Assembly: GCA_000209465.1 (NCBI GenBank)
Contig: GL890584.1
Location: forward strand, 124,001 to 188,000
DNA from: Lachnospiraceae oral taxon 107 str. F0167
GTDB lineage: Bacteria > Bacillota > Clostridia > Lachnospirales > Lachnospiraceae
DNA length: 64,000 nt
Direction of reading: 5' to 3'
Of the stretch, positions 25,615 through 34,586 are shown one piece after another (the first letter of the stretch is position 1; every line of letters starts with the position of its first letter). The notes beneath the pieces were generated by a model, which was not told the origin of the DNA, did not search any database, and was given only the letters and a program-made list of their open reading frames with translations. Position numbers and translations under genes: made by a program.

Positions 25615-26625
25615 TCATGACCGCCCTATTGCTACAGTCATTCCGTCTTTTGCCGTCTTTTTAAGTATTAACTTGTCACATTGTATCAAAACCGCTCTTT
25701 CGCAAACATTTCCCACTCCTACGGTTTCTTTTACAAAATCCGACTCATTAAACTCTCCCTCCACCTTTTTTAATTCATCCTTGGTGAAGGTATAAAACGG
25801 AACCGATAAGCTGTTTGAAAGTTCAACTATAGCCCTCTCATCTTTTTTTATATCAATGCTTCCGACGGCTTTTATCGCCCTTATATCAAGCCCCTCATCT
25901 CTAAACACCTGATAGATAAAATTCTGCTATTTTTTTATATCTGTATTTTTTTTACAGCCCACACCTATATATAGATCCTTGTGTATAAGAGTCAGTACAT
26001 TTTCATCATAGATTTTATCCGTTATTCTTACAGTAAGATCACATTTTGAATGTGAAGGATTTAATTTTTCCCTTATACCCGAAACATCTATATCCTTTAT
26101 ATCACTGTCAATATCTACGGGCTTACCGTCAAGCAGTGCCGCACTTACATCCTTTGCAAGTTTTCTTGATGAAAGTATCAAATCATACTTTTTTGCAAAT
26201 ACATCCACTGCAAAAGCACCATTGATATCTGTAGCTGTAGTAATAATAGGAGTGGCACCAAGTGCCGCTCCTATATATTCCGCTAATTCATTTGCACCTC
26301 CGACATGACCGGAAAGCAATGGTATCACATATCTTCCAAGTTCATCTATTACAAGTATCGCAGGATCGCTAAACTTATCCTTTATATATCCGGATATGCT
26401 TCTGATTGCAATACCTGTAGCTCCGACAAATATAATGGCGTCATCACTGAAATGCTTTTTTACTTTTTCTTTTAAATCAGTTAAGACTCTCATTCTTTCA
26501 TCTGTCAGATATTTTTCCAAGGTATATGATGATATATTATTTTCTTTCAGTATATCCATCAACCGGATATTTATTTCTCCACCTTTTTTTGTAAATGAAA
26601 AAATACTTATTTTTTTATCTGTCAT
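25615..26625 (-). pseudogene. cbiG: CbiG-like cobalamin biosynthesis gene interrupted by an amber codon
   Basis: Two pieces in the same frame make one CbiG: residues 1-232 (26625 to 25930) have the N-terminal and central domains (FVGATGIAIRSI, LLSGHVGGANELA, TTATDINGAFAVD) and the start of the C-terminal domain (DLYIGVGCKKN), and 25615-25908 continues it (GLDIRAIKAVGSIDIKKDE, VGVGNVCERAVL). Between them lies one TAG at 25927-25929; no frame change is needed to read through. CbiG opens the lactone ring of cobalt-precorrin-5A. No other cobalamin gene is in the window. A GAG-to-TAG point change, readthrough, or a two-subunit protein restarted at the GTG at 25908 are all possible; decay is the default. 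Confidence 0.85.
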
Positions 26626-27461
26626 AGACCGTAATCTTCTGCTGCAAGCTCCCTATTTGCCGGTTTTTCCTTACATAAAAGTATCAAAAGTATAATACCC
26701 GGAATAATCATCAGATATGTTACATTGCTTATTAGAGTGTTTATCGCATCGGTATTGAGTGCCGGTGGCAGATTGCCGATGGTATTATTTATAATATGTA
26801 TCAAAATAGTGTAAAAAATATTTCTTGTTTTATAGTAAATAAGTCCCATAATACAACCCATTACAGCAGTATAAACACTCTGCACAAAAATCATATGCCA
26901 TATGCCGAACAGCACCCCTGAAACAATGATTGCAAACCATGGACTCTTTGTTATTCTCTCAAGTGAGTTAAATATCAACAGTCTGAATAATATCTCCTCT
27001 ACAACAGGACCTATAATTGATATGGACAATAGTGACCATATATAGGCACCGGATTCCAAATCATCATATACACCTGAAAAATATTCAACATTTTCGGCAA
27101 TAAAAGGAATTGCCACCAAAAATCTGTCTACAAGTTCAAACCAAAGCCCTGCTATTCCGTAGAATGCAAAGCCCATTACAAGACAGAAAATAAAGCCCTT
27201 AACATATCCAAGCTTTACCCCCGGTTCATGCTTTTTAACTATAAATACCGCCAATATAAGATAAATAACAATAAGTATTGCAGAAATAAATGTATCCACA
27301 AATGCATTTATACTCGGAAGTAATGCTTCCGGCACTACGCTGTAATTTACATCAATATAGTTAAAAGCTCTAAATATTACATCACTGAGCCTTTCATAGC
27401 TCAAATATAAAAGGACAATAACAATTGCCCAAAAAGCTGTTCTTTTATAGTTTCTCTCCAT
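26622..27461 (-). CDS. CPBP-family intramembrane protease, second copy
   Basis: A 279-residue polytopic protein with the CPBP motifs EEILFRLLIFNSLER near 154 and FGIWHMIFVQSVYTAVMG near 190, then HIINNTIGNLP. About seven helices. It resembles the protein at 4744-5550 in layout (FVQSVYATIMG there), so they are paralogues. The stop overlaps the cbiG start by four bases (ATGA), an unexpected partner. AAGGAG precedes the ATG. Substrate unknown. Confidence 0.85.
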   Translation of the reverse strand: MERNYKRTAFWAIVIVLLYLSYERLSDVIFRAFNYIDVNYSVVPEALLPSINAFVDTFISAILIVIYLILAVFIVKKHEPGVKLGYVKGFIFCLVMGFAFYGIAGLWFELVDRFLVAIPFIAENVEYFSGVYDDLESGAYIWSLLSISIIGPVVEEILFRLLIFNSLERITKSPWFAIIVSGVLFGIWHMIFVQSVYTAVMGCIMGLIYYKTRNIFYTILIHIINNTIGNLPPALNTDAINTLISNVTYLMIIPGIILLILLCKEKPANRELAAEDYGL

Positions 27462-27483
27462 ATAACTCCTTATAAATCAGATA

Positions 27484-27514
27484 AAAAGGTCGCAGATGAA
27501 ATCCACCTACGACC
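27484..27514 (-). terminator. Terminator of the ispH-rpsA operon
   Basis: GGTCG-type arms with two mismatches (GGTCGCAGATG against CACCTACGACC on the plus strand) and a short loop, followed on the minus strand by TTTTTA. Confidence 0.75.
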
Positions 27515-27530
27515 CCCGTTAACTAAATTT

Positions 27531-28637
27531 TTATTCCTCTTCAGACTCGGAATTTCTTGCATTCTCTTTCTCAAGCTCTTCATTTGCCTGAGTTAAAGCT
27601 TTAATACTAAGTGAAATCTTCTTATCCGCCTCATTGAACTCAACGATAACAGCTTCAACTTCATCTCCTACCTTAAGTACATCAGAAGGTTTTTCCACAT
27701 GATCATGTGAAATCTGAGATACATGCAATAATGCATCAACTCCGTTTGAAATCTCAACGAATGCACCGAAATCTGTCATTCTTGCAACTCTGCCCTTTAC
27801 AACATTTCCGCGTGCAAACTTCTCTTCAGCATCAAGCCATGGATTCTGGTCAGGGAACTTCATTGAAAGCGCAATCTTTTCTCCTGAGATATCCTTAATA
27901 AAAGCTGTAACAGTCTCTCCTGATTTGAATACCTTCTTTGGATTCTCCACTCTACCCCAGCTCATCTCTGAGATATGTAAAAGACCGTCTGCACCTCCAA
28001 GGTCAACGAAAGCGCCAAAGTCTGTAACATTCTTTACTGTACCCTCTATTACATCTCCCGGTGTTATCTTCTCAAATAAAGCCTTCTTTTGCTCCTCTTT
28101 CTTAGCTACAAGAAGCTGCTTTCTGTCACCGATAATTCTTCTTCTCTTTGGATTGAACTCTGTGATAACGAACTCAATCTCAGTATCCTTATATTTAGAT
28201 AAATCTCTCTCAAAAGTATCTGATACAAGTGAAGCAGGTATAAATACTCTTGCATCCTCTACAACTACACTGAGACCGCCCTCAACTACCTGTATCACTT
28301 TTCCTGTAAGTACTTCATGATTGTTGAAAGCATCCTCAAGCTTCTTATTACCTCTATCCTGAGCCAACCTCTTGTATGAAAGGAGAACCTGACCTTCTCC
28401 GTCATTTATCTTTAAGACCTTTGCCTCCATGTCGTCACCGACATTTACAACTGTTCTTAAATCTAAACTGTTATCATTACTATATTCACTTCTTGTGATG
28501 ATACCGTCTGACTTAAATCCGACATTAAGAATAATCTGATCTTCCTTAACATCAATTACCTTACCGTTGACAACTTCTCCCGTGTGTAGAGTCTTGAATG
28601 ACTCATCTAACATTTGTTCAAAACTTAGATCTGACAA
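27531..28637 (-). CDS. rpsA: 30S ribosomal protein S1, four S1 domains
   Basis: A protein of 368 residues that binds mRNA on the small subunit. Four S1 motifs can be read at about 12-80 (GEVVNGKVIDV), 98-160, 185-255 (GDVIEGTVKNVTDFGAFVDLGGADGLLHISEM) and 270-340 (GNVVKGRVARMTDFGAFVEI), then an acidic tail. The start is taken as TTG at 28637: AGGAGG lies nine bases before it, and the product then begins MSDLSFEQMLDES, as in clostridial homologues. This lies inside the ispH 3' end. In many Firmicutes IspH and S1 are fused; here the frames are separate but overlap. Confidence 0.92.
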   Translation of the reverse strand: MSDLSFEQMLDESFKTLHTGEVVNGKVIDVKEDQIILNVGFKSDGIITRSEYSNDNSLDLRTVVNVGDDMEAKVLKINDGEGQVLLSYKRLAQDRGNKKLEDAFNNHEVLTGKVIQVVEGGLSVVVEDARVFIPASLVSDTFERDLSKYKDTEIEFVITEFNPKRRRIIGDRKQLLVAKKEEQKKALFEKITPGDVIEGTVKNVTDFGAFVDLGGADGLLHISEMSWGRVENPKKVFKSGETVTAFIKDISGEKIALSMKFPDQNPWLDAEEKFARGNVVKGRVARMTDFGAFVEISNGVDALLHVSQISHDHVEKPSDVLKVGDEVEAVIVEFNEADKKISLSIKALTQANEELEKENARNSESEEE

Positions 28638-29466
28638 TATTTTGAACCTCCTCAATGATATGTTTTGGGGTTGACGCCCCTGCCGTAATACCTACACTAT
28701 CCACAGAAAGTAAAGCATCATAGTCCAGGTCCTCAAGAGTTTGAATAAAAACTGTATTCTTACATTCTTCCTGACATATTTCCACAAGCTTGGATGTATT
28801 GGAGCTTTTTTTATCTCCGATAACTATCATAGCATCCACATTTGACGCTATATTTTTTGCCTCAGCTTGTCTTTCCTGTGTTGCATTGCAAATCGTATTA
28901 AAACATCTTACATCATAACCTAAAAGCGATATTTTATCAATGATTTCTTGAAATTTTTTATGATTAAATGTAGTTTGAGCTACGATTATGATCTCTTTAT
29001 CCTTTTTTAAGTCTAATTTTATAAACTCATCTATGTTTTCCACCGCATAGGTATTTTGATCTCCCCAGCCTCTTATTCCTTCCACTTCAGGATGCTTGGG
29101 ATTTCCTATTATTACTACAGTTTTTCCTTTTCCGCTCTGCACGGAAACTATAGCATGTATTTTTTTTACAAAAGGACAGGTGGCATCCACCACTCTATGT
29201 CCGCTTTCCTTTACATAATTGTATATCTCTTTACTTACACCATGTGAACGGATAATTACGGTTCCCTTTGGCAGGGAATGTAAATCCTCTATGGCAACAG
29301 CCTCCACACCCCTTTTTTTCATATCCTTAACGACTTCTTCATTGTGAATTATAGGTCCCAGAGTATATACAATATCATCATTTTTTTTTGCTTCTTCATA
29401 TACGGTATTTACCGCTTTTTCCACTCCGAAGCAAAATCCTGCACTTTTAGCCAGCTCGACTTTCAT
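28618..29466 (-). CDS. ispH: 4-hydroxy-3-methylbut-2-enyl diphosphate reductase
   Basis: A 282-residue Fe-S enzyme, last step of the MEP isoprenoid route. The three cluster cysteines are in AGFCFGVEKAV (Cys12), DATCPFVKKIH (about 96) and CNATQERQAE (about 193); GSKSSNTSKL-like substrate loop is near 222 as DKKSSNTSKLVEICQ. GAGG precedes the ATG, which overlaps the cmk stop. Dxs and the prenyl synthase of the same route are at 42988-45767. Confidence 0.97.
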   Translation of the reverse strand: MKVELAKSAGFCFGVEKAVNTVYEEAKKNDDIVYTLGPIIHNEEVVKDMKKRGVEAVAIEDLHSLPKGTVIIRSHGVSKEIYNYVKESGHRVVDATCPFVKKIHAIVSVQSGKGKTVVIIGNPKHPEVEGIRGWGDQNTYAVENIDEFIKLDLKKDKEIIIVAQTTFNHKKFQEIIDKISLLGYDVRCFNTICNATQERQAEAKNIASNVDAMIVIGDKKSSNTSKLVEICQEECKNTVFIQTLEDLDYDALLSVDSVGITAGASTPKHIIEEVQNIVRSKF

Positions 29467-30128
29467 TTTTCCTCTTTCACCATTGTAAGTATCTTTGATA
29501 CCACCTCATCTATAGACATTTCTGATGAATCCAGATAATAAGCATCTTCTGCATGTTTTAGAGGTGATATTTCCCTGTTCATATCCGCCTCATCTCTTTT
29601 TATTATTTCATCCTCAATAATATTTATATCCAAATCTTTAAAGCCCTTTTCCAAAAGTTCAAGATATCTTCTTTTGGCTCTGATTTTGGAGCTTGCACTC
29701 AGATATATCTTAAGATTTGCCTTTGGTAAAACCACAGTACCTATATCTCTGCCGTCCATTACCACATTTTCTTTTTCTGCAAGCTTTCTTTGCAAGGCTA
29801 CAAGCTTTTCTCTTACACTCCCTATGGCACTGAACTTACTTGCAAACTTACCTATCTGCTCAAGCCTTAATTTATCGGTAACATCATCCCCGTTTAAAAA
29901 AACTTTCTGTATTCCGTTCTCATACTTTATGCTGATATCAAGTTTTTCTAAAAGTTCTTCCGCTTTTGCATCATTTCCATCCTCCACATTATTGTCAAGA
30001 AAGAATAACGCCACCGCTCTGTACATTGCTCCCGTATCTATATAAATATATCCAAGCTTTTTGCTCAAAGCTTTTGCTATACTTGATTTTCCGGCACCTG
30101 CCGGTCCGTCTATTGCTATACTGTTCAT
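29463..30128 (-). CDS. cmk: Cytidylate kinase
   Basis: A 221-residue (d)CMP kinase. The P loop is IDGPAGAGKSS near residue 5; the CMP-binding DTGAMYRAVA is near 29; the conserved MDGRDIGTVVLPKA near 150 and RDEADMNREISPL near 180 are present. The ATG at 30128 is selected (GGAG in front, ATGA overlap with the upstream stop); the extra N-terminal Arg-rich codons upstream are read-in from the previous gene. Confidence 0.96.
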   Translation of the reverse strand: MNSIAIDGPAGAGKSSIAKALSKKLGYIYIDTGAMYRAVALFFLDNNVEDGNDAKAEELLEKLDISIKYENGIQKVFLNGDDVTDKLRLEQIGKFASKFSAIGSVREKLVALQRKLAEKENVVMDGRDIGTVVLPKANLKIYLSASSKIRAKRRYLELLEKGFKDLDINIIEDEIIKRDEADMNREISPLKHAEDAYYLDSSEMSIDEVVSKILTMVKEEK

Positions 30129-31351
30129 TCTCCTGCTCCTTCTCCTGCGGCATATCCTGTGGACCATGCTATCTGAAGATTATAACCTCCTGTAAATGCA
30201 TCCAGATCAAGCACCTCTCCTGCAAAAAATAATCCCTTGATTTTTTTTGATTCCATGGTCTTTGGATTTATTTGTGAGACTTCCACTCCTCCCTTTGTGA
30301 TTATCGCCTCATTAAAGCCTCTTGTGGAGCTTATCACATATTCGAGATTTTTTGTAGCATGTACAAGCCTTTGCCTTTCCTCTTTTGTAAGTAAATTTAC
30401 CTTTTTTTCAGGATCTATTTTGCTCTGATATATGACCTCATCTATAAGTTTTGCCGGAAAAAGCTTATTTAATGAGTTTTTCAAACTTTTGTTTTTTTGC
30501 TCAGTGAAATCTCTTAGTATCCTCTCATCCAGCTTTTCCTCATCCAATGCGGGCTTTAAGTCAATACAGAGCCTATAGCCCTTTATATTTTTATTTCCTA
30601 TGATTGCAGATGCCGATATTATCACAGGACCGCTTACTCCAAAATGTGTAAAAAGCATTTCACCGAACTCATCATATACAAGTTTTTTGTCATTATATAT
30701 ATATACATTTACATTCTTTAGCGAAAGCCCCTGTAATGCCTTTATTCTATCTCCCTCAATATTAAAAGGTACGAGAGAAGGATAGAGCTTGCTTACGCTA
30801 AGTCCGGCCTCTTTTGCAAATCTGTAGCCGTCACCGTCAGAGCCTGTAGCCTGATATGACATTCCGCCTGTAGCCACAATAACGGCATCAGCCATAATTT
30901 TATTTTTCCCGATTATCACACCTTTGCATATATCATTTTCTATTAAAAGAGAATCCACCTTTGTATTCAGTCTTATATCAACATTCAAAGCCCGAAGTGC
31001 ATTTTCAAGAGATTTTATTATATCCGAGGAATGATCACTTACCGGAAATACCCTGTTTCCTCTTTCAATTTTAAGTTTGGTGCCGTTTTCTTCCACCAGT
31101 CTCATAATATCTTCATTTGTAAAGTTTTTAAAAGCACTGAATAAAAACCTCTTATTGCTTACTACATTTTCCATCACAGTATTCATATTGGAAGCATTTG
31201 TAAGATTACATCTTCCCTTCCCTGTAATAAAAATCTTTTTTCCGAGTTTTTCATTTTTTTCAAGCAATATTACCTGCTTTGATGTTAAAGCAGCGGAGTA
31301 TGCTGCTATCATTCCTGCCGCACCTCCGCCTATGATTATTACTTTTGCCAT
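30125..31351 (-). CDS. BaiN/HI0933-family flavoprotein oxidoreductase
   Basis: A 408-residue FAD/NAD(P)-binding protein. The dinucleotide fold is IIIGGGAAGMIAAYSAALTS at the N-terminus; GRCNLTNAS near 47, VATGGMSYQATGSDGDGYRFA near 157, and the C-terminal FAD motif FAGEVLDLDAFTGGYNLQIAWSTG near 375 are characteristic. Its substrate in most bacteria is unknown. The start overlaps the lysC stop (TAATG) with no clear ribosome site, implying coupled translation. The gene commonly precedes cmk in clostridia. Confidence 0.92.
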   Translation of the reverse strand: MAKVIIIGGGAAGMIAAYSAALTSKQVILLEKNEKLGKKIFITGKGRCNLTNASNMNTVMENVVSNKRFLFSAFKNFTNEDIMRLVEENGTKLKIERGNRVFPVSDHSSDIIKSLENALRALNVDIRLNTKVDSLLIENDICKGVIIGKNKIMADAVIVATGGMSYQATGSDGDGYRFAKEAGLSVSKLYPSLVPFNIEGDRIKALQGLSLKNVNVYIYNDKKLVYDEFGEMLFTHFGVSGPVIISASAIIGNKNIKGYRLCIDLKPALDEEKLDERILRDFTEQKNKSLKNSLNKLFPAKLIDEVIYQSKIDPEKKVNLLTKEERQRLVHATKNLEYVISSTRGFNEAIITKGGVEVSQINPKTMESKKIKGLFFAGEVLDLDAFTGGYNLQIAWSTGYAAGEGAGE

Positions 31352-31352
31352 A

Positions 31353-32672
31353 TTATAATACCGATTTTACAAACATATCATATATTGCCTTTATAGTTGT
31401 TTCAAAGTCATTTTCCTTAACACCCACAATGATATTAAGCTCTGATGAACCCTGATCTATCATCTTTACATTCACTCTTGCATGTGCAAGTGCCGAGAAT
31501 ATTCTTCCTGCTGTGCCTCTGTTTGCCTTCATTCCTCTGCCTACAACTGCAATAAGTGCAAGCCCTGATTCCATCTCCACAGTATCCGGACCTACAGCTC
31601 TATGTATACCCGATACTATCTGCTGCTCATGCTCTTCAAACTCTGATTGATGTACAAGCACTGTCATAGTATCAATACCTGAAGGCATATGCTCTATTGA
31701 GATATTGTTTTTTGCAAAAACATCCAATACTCTGGAGCAAAATCCTACCTCTGAGTTCATCATTGCCTTATCCACATTTATCGCACAAAATCCCTTTTTA
31801 CCGGCGATACCTGTAATGGTAAACTTTGAGCTCTTGCAGGTACTTTCCACAATCATTGTACCCTTATCCTCAGGCTTATTTGTGTTTCTGATATTTATCG
31901 GAATACCCTCTTTTCTTACAGGAAAGATCGCATCCTCATGTAATACTGAAGCACCCATATAAGCCAGTTCTCTAAGCTCCTTATATGTTATTGATTCAAT
32001 GGTCTCAGGGTTTGGGATTACTCTCGGATCAGCCACTAAAAATCCCGATACATCGGTCCAGTTCTCATACATATCAGCCTTTATACCTCTGGCAACTATG
32101 GAACCTGTGATATCGGAACCTCCTCTTGAGAATGTTCTGATTTTTCCGCTATGGTCACTGCCGTAAAATCCGGGTATTACCGCTCTTTGAACTTTTTCAA
32201 GTCTTTCCGCAACTTCCTTATTTGTAGCCTCCGAGTCAAATGTACCGTCCTCGAAGAAAAATATCATTTCAGCCGGATCTACAAACTCCACCCCCAGATA
32301 TTTTGCCATTATAAGACCGTTTAAATATTCTCCTCTTGATGCCGCATATTCTCTACCTGCTTTATTTAAAAAGTTTTCCTCTATCTTTGCAAACTCAGGT
32401 TCAAGATTTAAATCAAGTGAAAGACCGTCTATAATCTCCTCGTATCTTGCCTTTATTTTCTCAAATTTTTTCTTATACGAAGCACCCTCTGCCGCAGCAT
32501 CATAAGTCTCATATAAAAGATCCGTTACCTTCTCATCCTTTGCATTCCTTTTTCCGGGTGCGGAAGGAATCACAAACTTCCTTGACTTATCAGCCTTTAT
32601 TATATCTCCCACTTTTTTAAACTGATGTGCGCTGGCAAGTGAGCTGCCTCCAAACTTTACTACTTTTATCAT
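31353..32672 (-). CDS. lysC: Aspartate kinase
   Basis: A 439-residue aspartokinase, first step of lysine, threonine and methionine synthesis. KFGGSSLA opens the kinase domain; RTFSRGGSDITGSIVARG is near 183; WTDVSGFLVADPRVIPN near 208; two C-terminal ACT domains (about 300-360 and 375-435; VVGRGMKANRGTAGRIFSAL) give feedback control. This length and long N-terminal insertion suit the clostridial/AKIII type. GGAGAAG precedes the ATG. Confidence 0.96.
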   Translation of the reverse strand: MIKVVKFGGSSLASAHQFKKVGDIIKADKSRKFVIPSAPGKRNAKDEKVTDLLYETYDAAAEGASYKKKFEKIKARYEEIIDGLSLDLNLEPEFAKIEENFLNKAGREYAASRGEYLNGLIMAKYLGVEFVDPAEMIFFFEDGTFDSEATNKEVAERLEKVQRAVIPGFYGSDHSGKIRTFSRGGSDITGSIVARGIKADMYENWTDVSGFLVADPRVIPNPETIESITYKELRELAYMGASVLHEDAIFPVRKEGIPINIRNTNKPEDKGTMIVESTCKSSKFTITGIAGKKGFCAINVDKAMMNSEVGFCSRVLDVFAKNNISIEHMPSGIDTMTVLVHQSEFEEHEQQIVSGIHRAVGPDTVEMESGLALIAVVGRGMKANRGTAGRIFSALAHARVNVKMIDQGSSELNIIVGVKENDFETTIKAIYDMFVKSVL

Positions 32673-32708
32673 AATTTTTAATCTTCTCCAAAACTTTTTA
32701 TCTGAAAT

Positions 32709-32736
32709 ATTTTACAACAGATTCAAAGATTTGCAA
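32709..32736 (-). promoter_or_regulatory. lysC promoter
   Basis: On the minus strand TTGCAA (32731-32736), a 16-bp spacer and TAAAAT (32709-32714). The remaining gap to pfp (32737-32828) shows no riboswitch or strong hairpin. Confidence 0.55.
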
Positions 32737-32828
32737 GTACTGTTTTAAAATATTTATAAAAGTCTTATAAATTGCAATCTGTCTTGGGCTGATTTTCTAT
32801 GAGTTTTATGGATTATTTTTGTTAATAT

Positions 32829-34052
32829 TTACTTTAAACTTCTTATATGACTCTGTATACCGTCACATACAATATTTGAAAGTTCGCCCATTATCAGAGG
32901 TTTTGCATACTTTATAAACTCTTCCTTTACGCCAAAGCCGTCATCAGATATCCATTCCCTCGGTATTTCCTTTTCAATATTTGCAACCAAATTTATATCA
33001 CAGGATTTTACGGTTGAGGAATACGGAGCTTCCGGCGTTCTCTCAAAATACATCATAACTCCGGTTTTTCCCTCAATTCCTGCTTTTACTCCCAAAAATC
33101 CTATATTAAACGCCTCATCTATATCGGTTTTACTTTGAAGATGTGCTGCCGCTCTTTGCAAGGTATTTATCTCCACAGCTCTTGTTTTTACCGAAAGTTC
33201 GGATTTTATCTTTTTAGCAAGATATGCTGCGGTGCCTGAGAGCATTTTATGTCCGAATGCATCCACATTTCCCTCATCTTCACTTATATAATTTCCGTTT
33301 AAATCTTTAAGTCCCTCGGATACGGCAACTACAATATTATTTTTATTTGAAAGTTTCTCATCAAGTATTTTTATAAATCCCTGTAAATCAAGACCTATTT
33401 CAGGCAATAATATAAAATCGGCTCCGTCATTTAAGCTGTTTTTTGCCAATGCGGCTGCGGCTGTAAGCCATCCCGCATTTCTGCCCATAATTTCTACAAC
33501 TGTTACACTCTTTAGATCATATACATTTGAATCTCTGACTATTTCTGAAATACAGGTTGCAATATATTTTGCCGCACTTCCATAGCCTGGAGTATGATCT
33601 GTAACAGGCAGGTCATTGTCTACAGTTTTCGGAACTCCGATAAATCTGATATCACTTCCGATAAGCTTTGCATAATCCGACAATTTTTTTATGGTGTCCA
33701 TAGAGTCATTTCCGCCTATGTAGATGAAAATCTCAATATTATACTTTTTAAGTATCTCAAATATTTTCTCATAAACCTCATTATTTGCTTCCACCTTGGG
33801 CAGTTTATATCTGCAAGAGCCAAGATATGAGCTTGGTGTTCTTTTTAATAGCTCAATATTTAACGAATTGTTAAGAGTATCATCAAGGTCTATTATCTTT
33901 TCCGATAATAATCCTTCAATACCGTATCTCATACCATAGACCTTTTTAAATCCTGATTGCTTTGCCCCTTCATAAACTCCTGCCAGTGATGAATTGATAG
34001 CCGCAGTCGGTCCGCCCGATTGACCTACAATTAAATTTTTTCTCTCTATCAT
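32829..34052 (-). CDS. pfp: Pyrophosphate-dependent 6-phosphofructokinase
   Basis: A 407-residue glycolytic kinase. GQSGGPTAAINSS opens the fold. Two residues mark PPi use: GGNDSMDT (Asp where ATP enzymes have Gly in GGDGS) and PKTVDNDLPVTDHTPGYGS (Lys where ATP enzymes have PGTIDND). The ATG at 34052 is preferred: GGAG lies six bases before it. It saves ATP, as common in fermentative anaerobes. It directly follows the sigma-like gene. Confidence 0.94.
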   Translation of the reverse strand: MIERKNLIVGQSGGPTAAINSSLAGVYEGAKQSGFKKVYGMRYGIEGLLSEKIIDLDDTLNNSLNIELLKRTPSSYLGSCRYKLPKVEANNEVYEKIFEILKKYNIEIFIYIGGNDSMDTIKKLSDYAKLIGSDIRFIGVPKTVDNDLPVTDHTPGYGSAAKYIATCISEIVRDSNVYDLKSVTVVEIMGRNAGWLTAAAALAKNSLNDGADFILLPEIGLDLQGFIKILDEKLSNKNNIVVAVSEGLKDLNGNYISEDEGNVDAFGHKMLSGTAAYLAKKIKSELSVKTRAVEINTLQRAAAHLQSKTDIDEAFNIGFLGVKAGIEGKTGVMMYFERTPEAPYSSTVKSCDINLVANIEKEIPREWISDDGFGVKEEFIKYAKPLIMGELSNIVCDGIQSHIRSLK

Positions 34053-34067
34053 AAACTTCTCCATATC

Positions 34068-34586
34068 CTAAATATTTTTATCTAAATTTATAGCATTTAG
34101 ACTGATTTTTAATAGTTCTTCCACTTCATCCTGTGGTATAAGGAGTCTGTCGGAAAGCTCCTTGGCAGTAGCTTCTCTACCGTATTCATTTGCCAAAGCA
34201 CTTGATATTTCCATCAACTCGTTAAGCCTGTTTGTAAGCTCGTTTGAATCATGCTTTGCTCTGTTTTGTTCATCTATTATCTCATTTAGTCGCTTTTCAA
34301 CAGCCTGTCTTATTTGAGCTTTTAAATCTCCGGACTTATACTCCGTTACCGCCATAGTAAGTGCCAAATGGCTCTCACTTATTAAATCCATTACTTCCTG
34401 ACCGCATCCCATAAACGGCTGTACAAGCTCTGTAGCATACATCATATGCGCTTCTATAAGCCTGTTTTTGGCATTATTATCACCTGTACACAAAGCTTTA
34501 AGCAAATCATCTTTTTTTGCCTCATCAAGCGGCTTTATATTTTTCATATCCTCAAGATACATCTCAAGAACTGTTTTATCCTTCAC
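34068..34586 (-). CDS. Degenerate sigma-70-like protein
   Basis: A 172-residue protein with sigma-factor layout but weak motifs: a region 1.2-like start VLEMYLEDMKNIKPLDEAKKDDLLKALCTGDNNAKNRLIEAHM, region 2-like LVQPFMGCGQEVMDLISESHLALTMAVTEYK, and region 3-like helix-turn-helix EYGREATAKELSDRLLIPQDEVEELL. The usual YxxxGLxDLIQEGNIGL core is present in altered form; region 4 is absent. Start is GTG, overlapping the DUF5721-like stop. It might be a truncated sigma, an anti-activator, or an RNA-polymerase adaptor; function is not known. Confidence 0.7.
   Translation of the reverse strand: MKDKTVLEMYLEDMKNIKPLDEAKKDDLLKALCTGDNNAKNRLIEAHMMYATELVQPFMGCGQEVMDLISESHLALTMAVTEYKSGDLKAQIRQAVEKRLNEIIDEQNRAKHDSNELTNRLNELMEISSALANEYGREATAKELSDRLLIPQDEVEELLKISLNAINLDKNI

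Noticed and set aside
25927-25929. Selenocysteine or pyrrolysine at the cbiG stop codon
   Set aside because: The codon is TAG, not TGA; no downstream insertion structure or pyrrolysine genes are visible, and CbiG is not known to use either residue.
32673-32828. Lysine riboswitch ahead of lysC
   Set aside because: The gap is about 155 bases with a normal promoter and no conserved lysine-aptamer segments.
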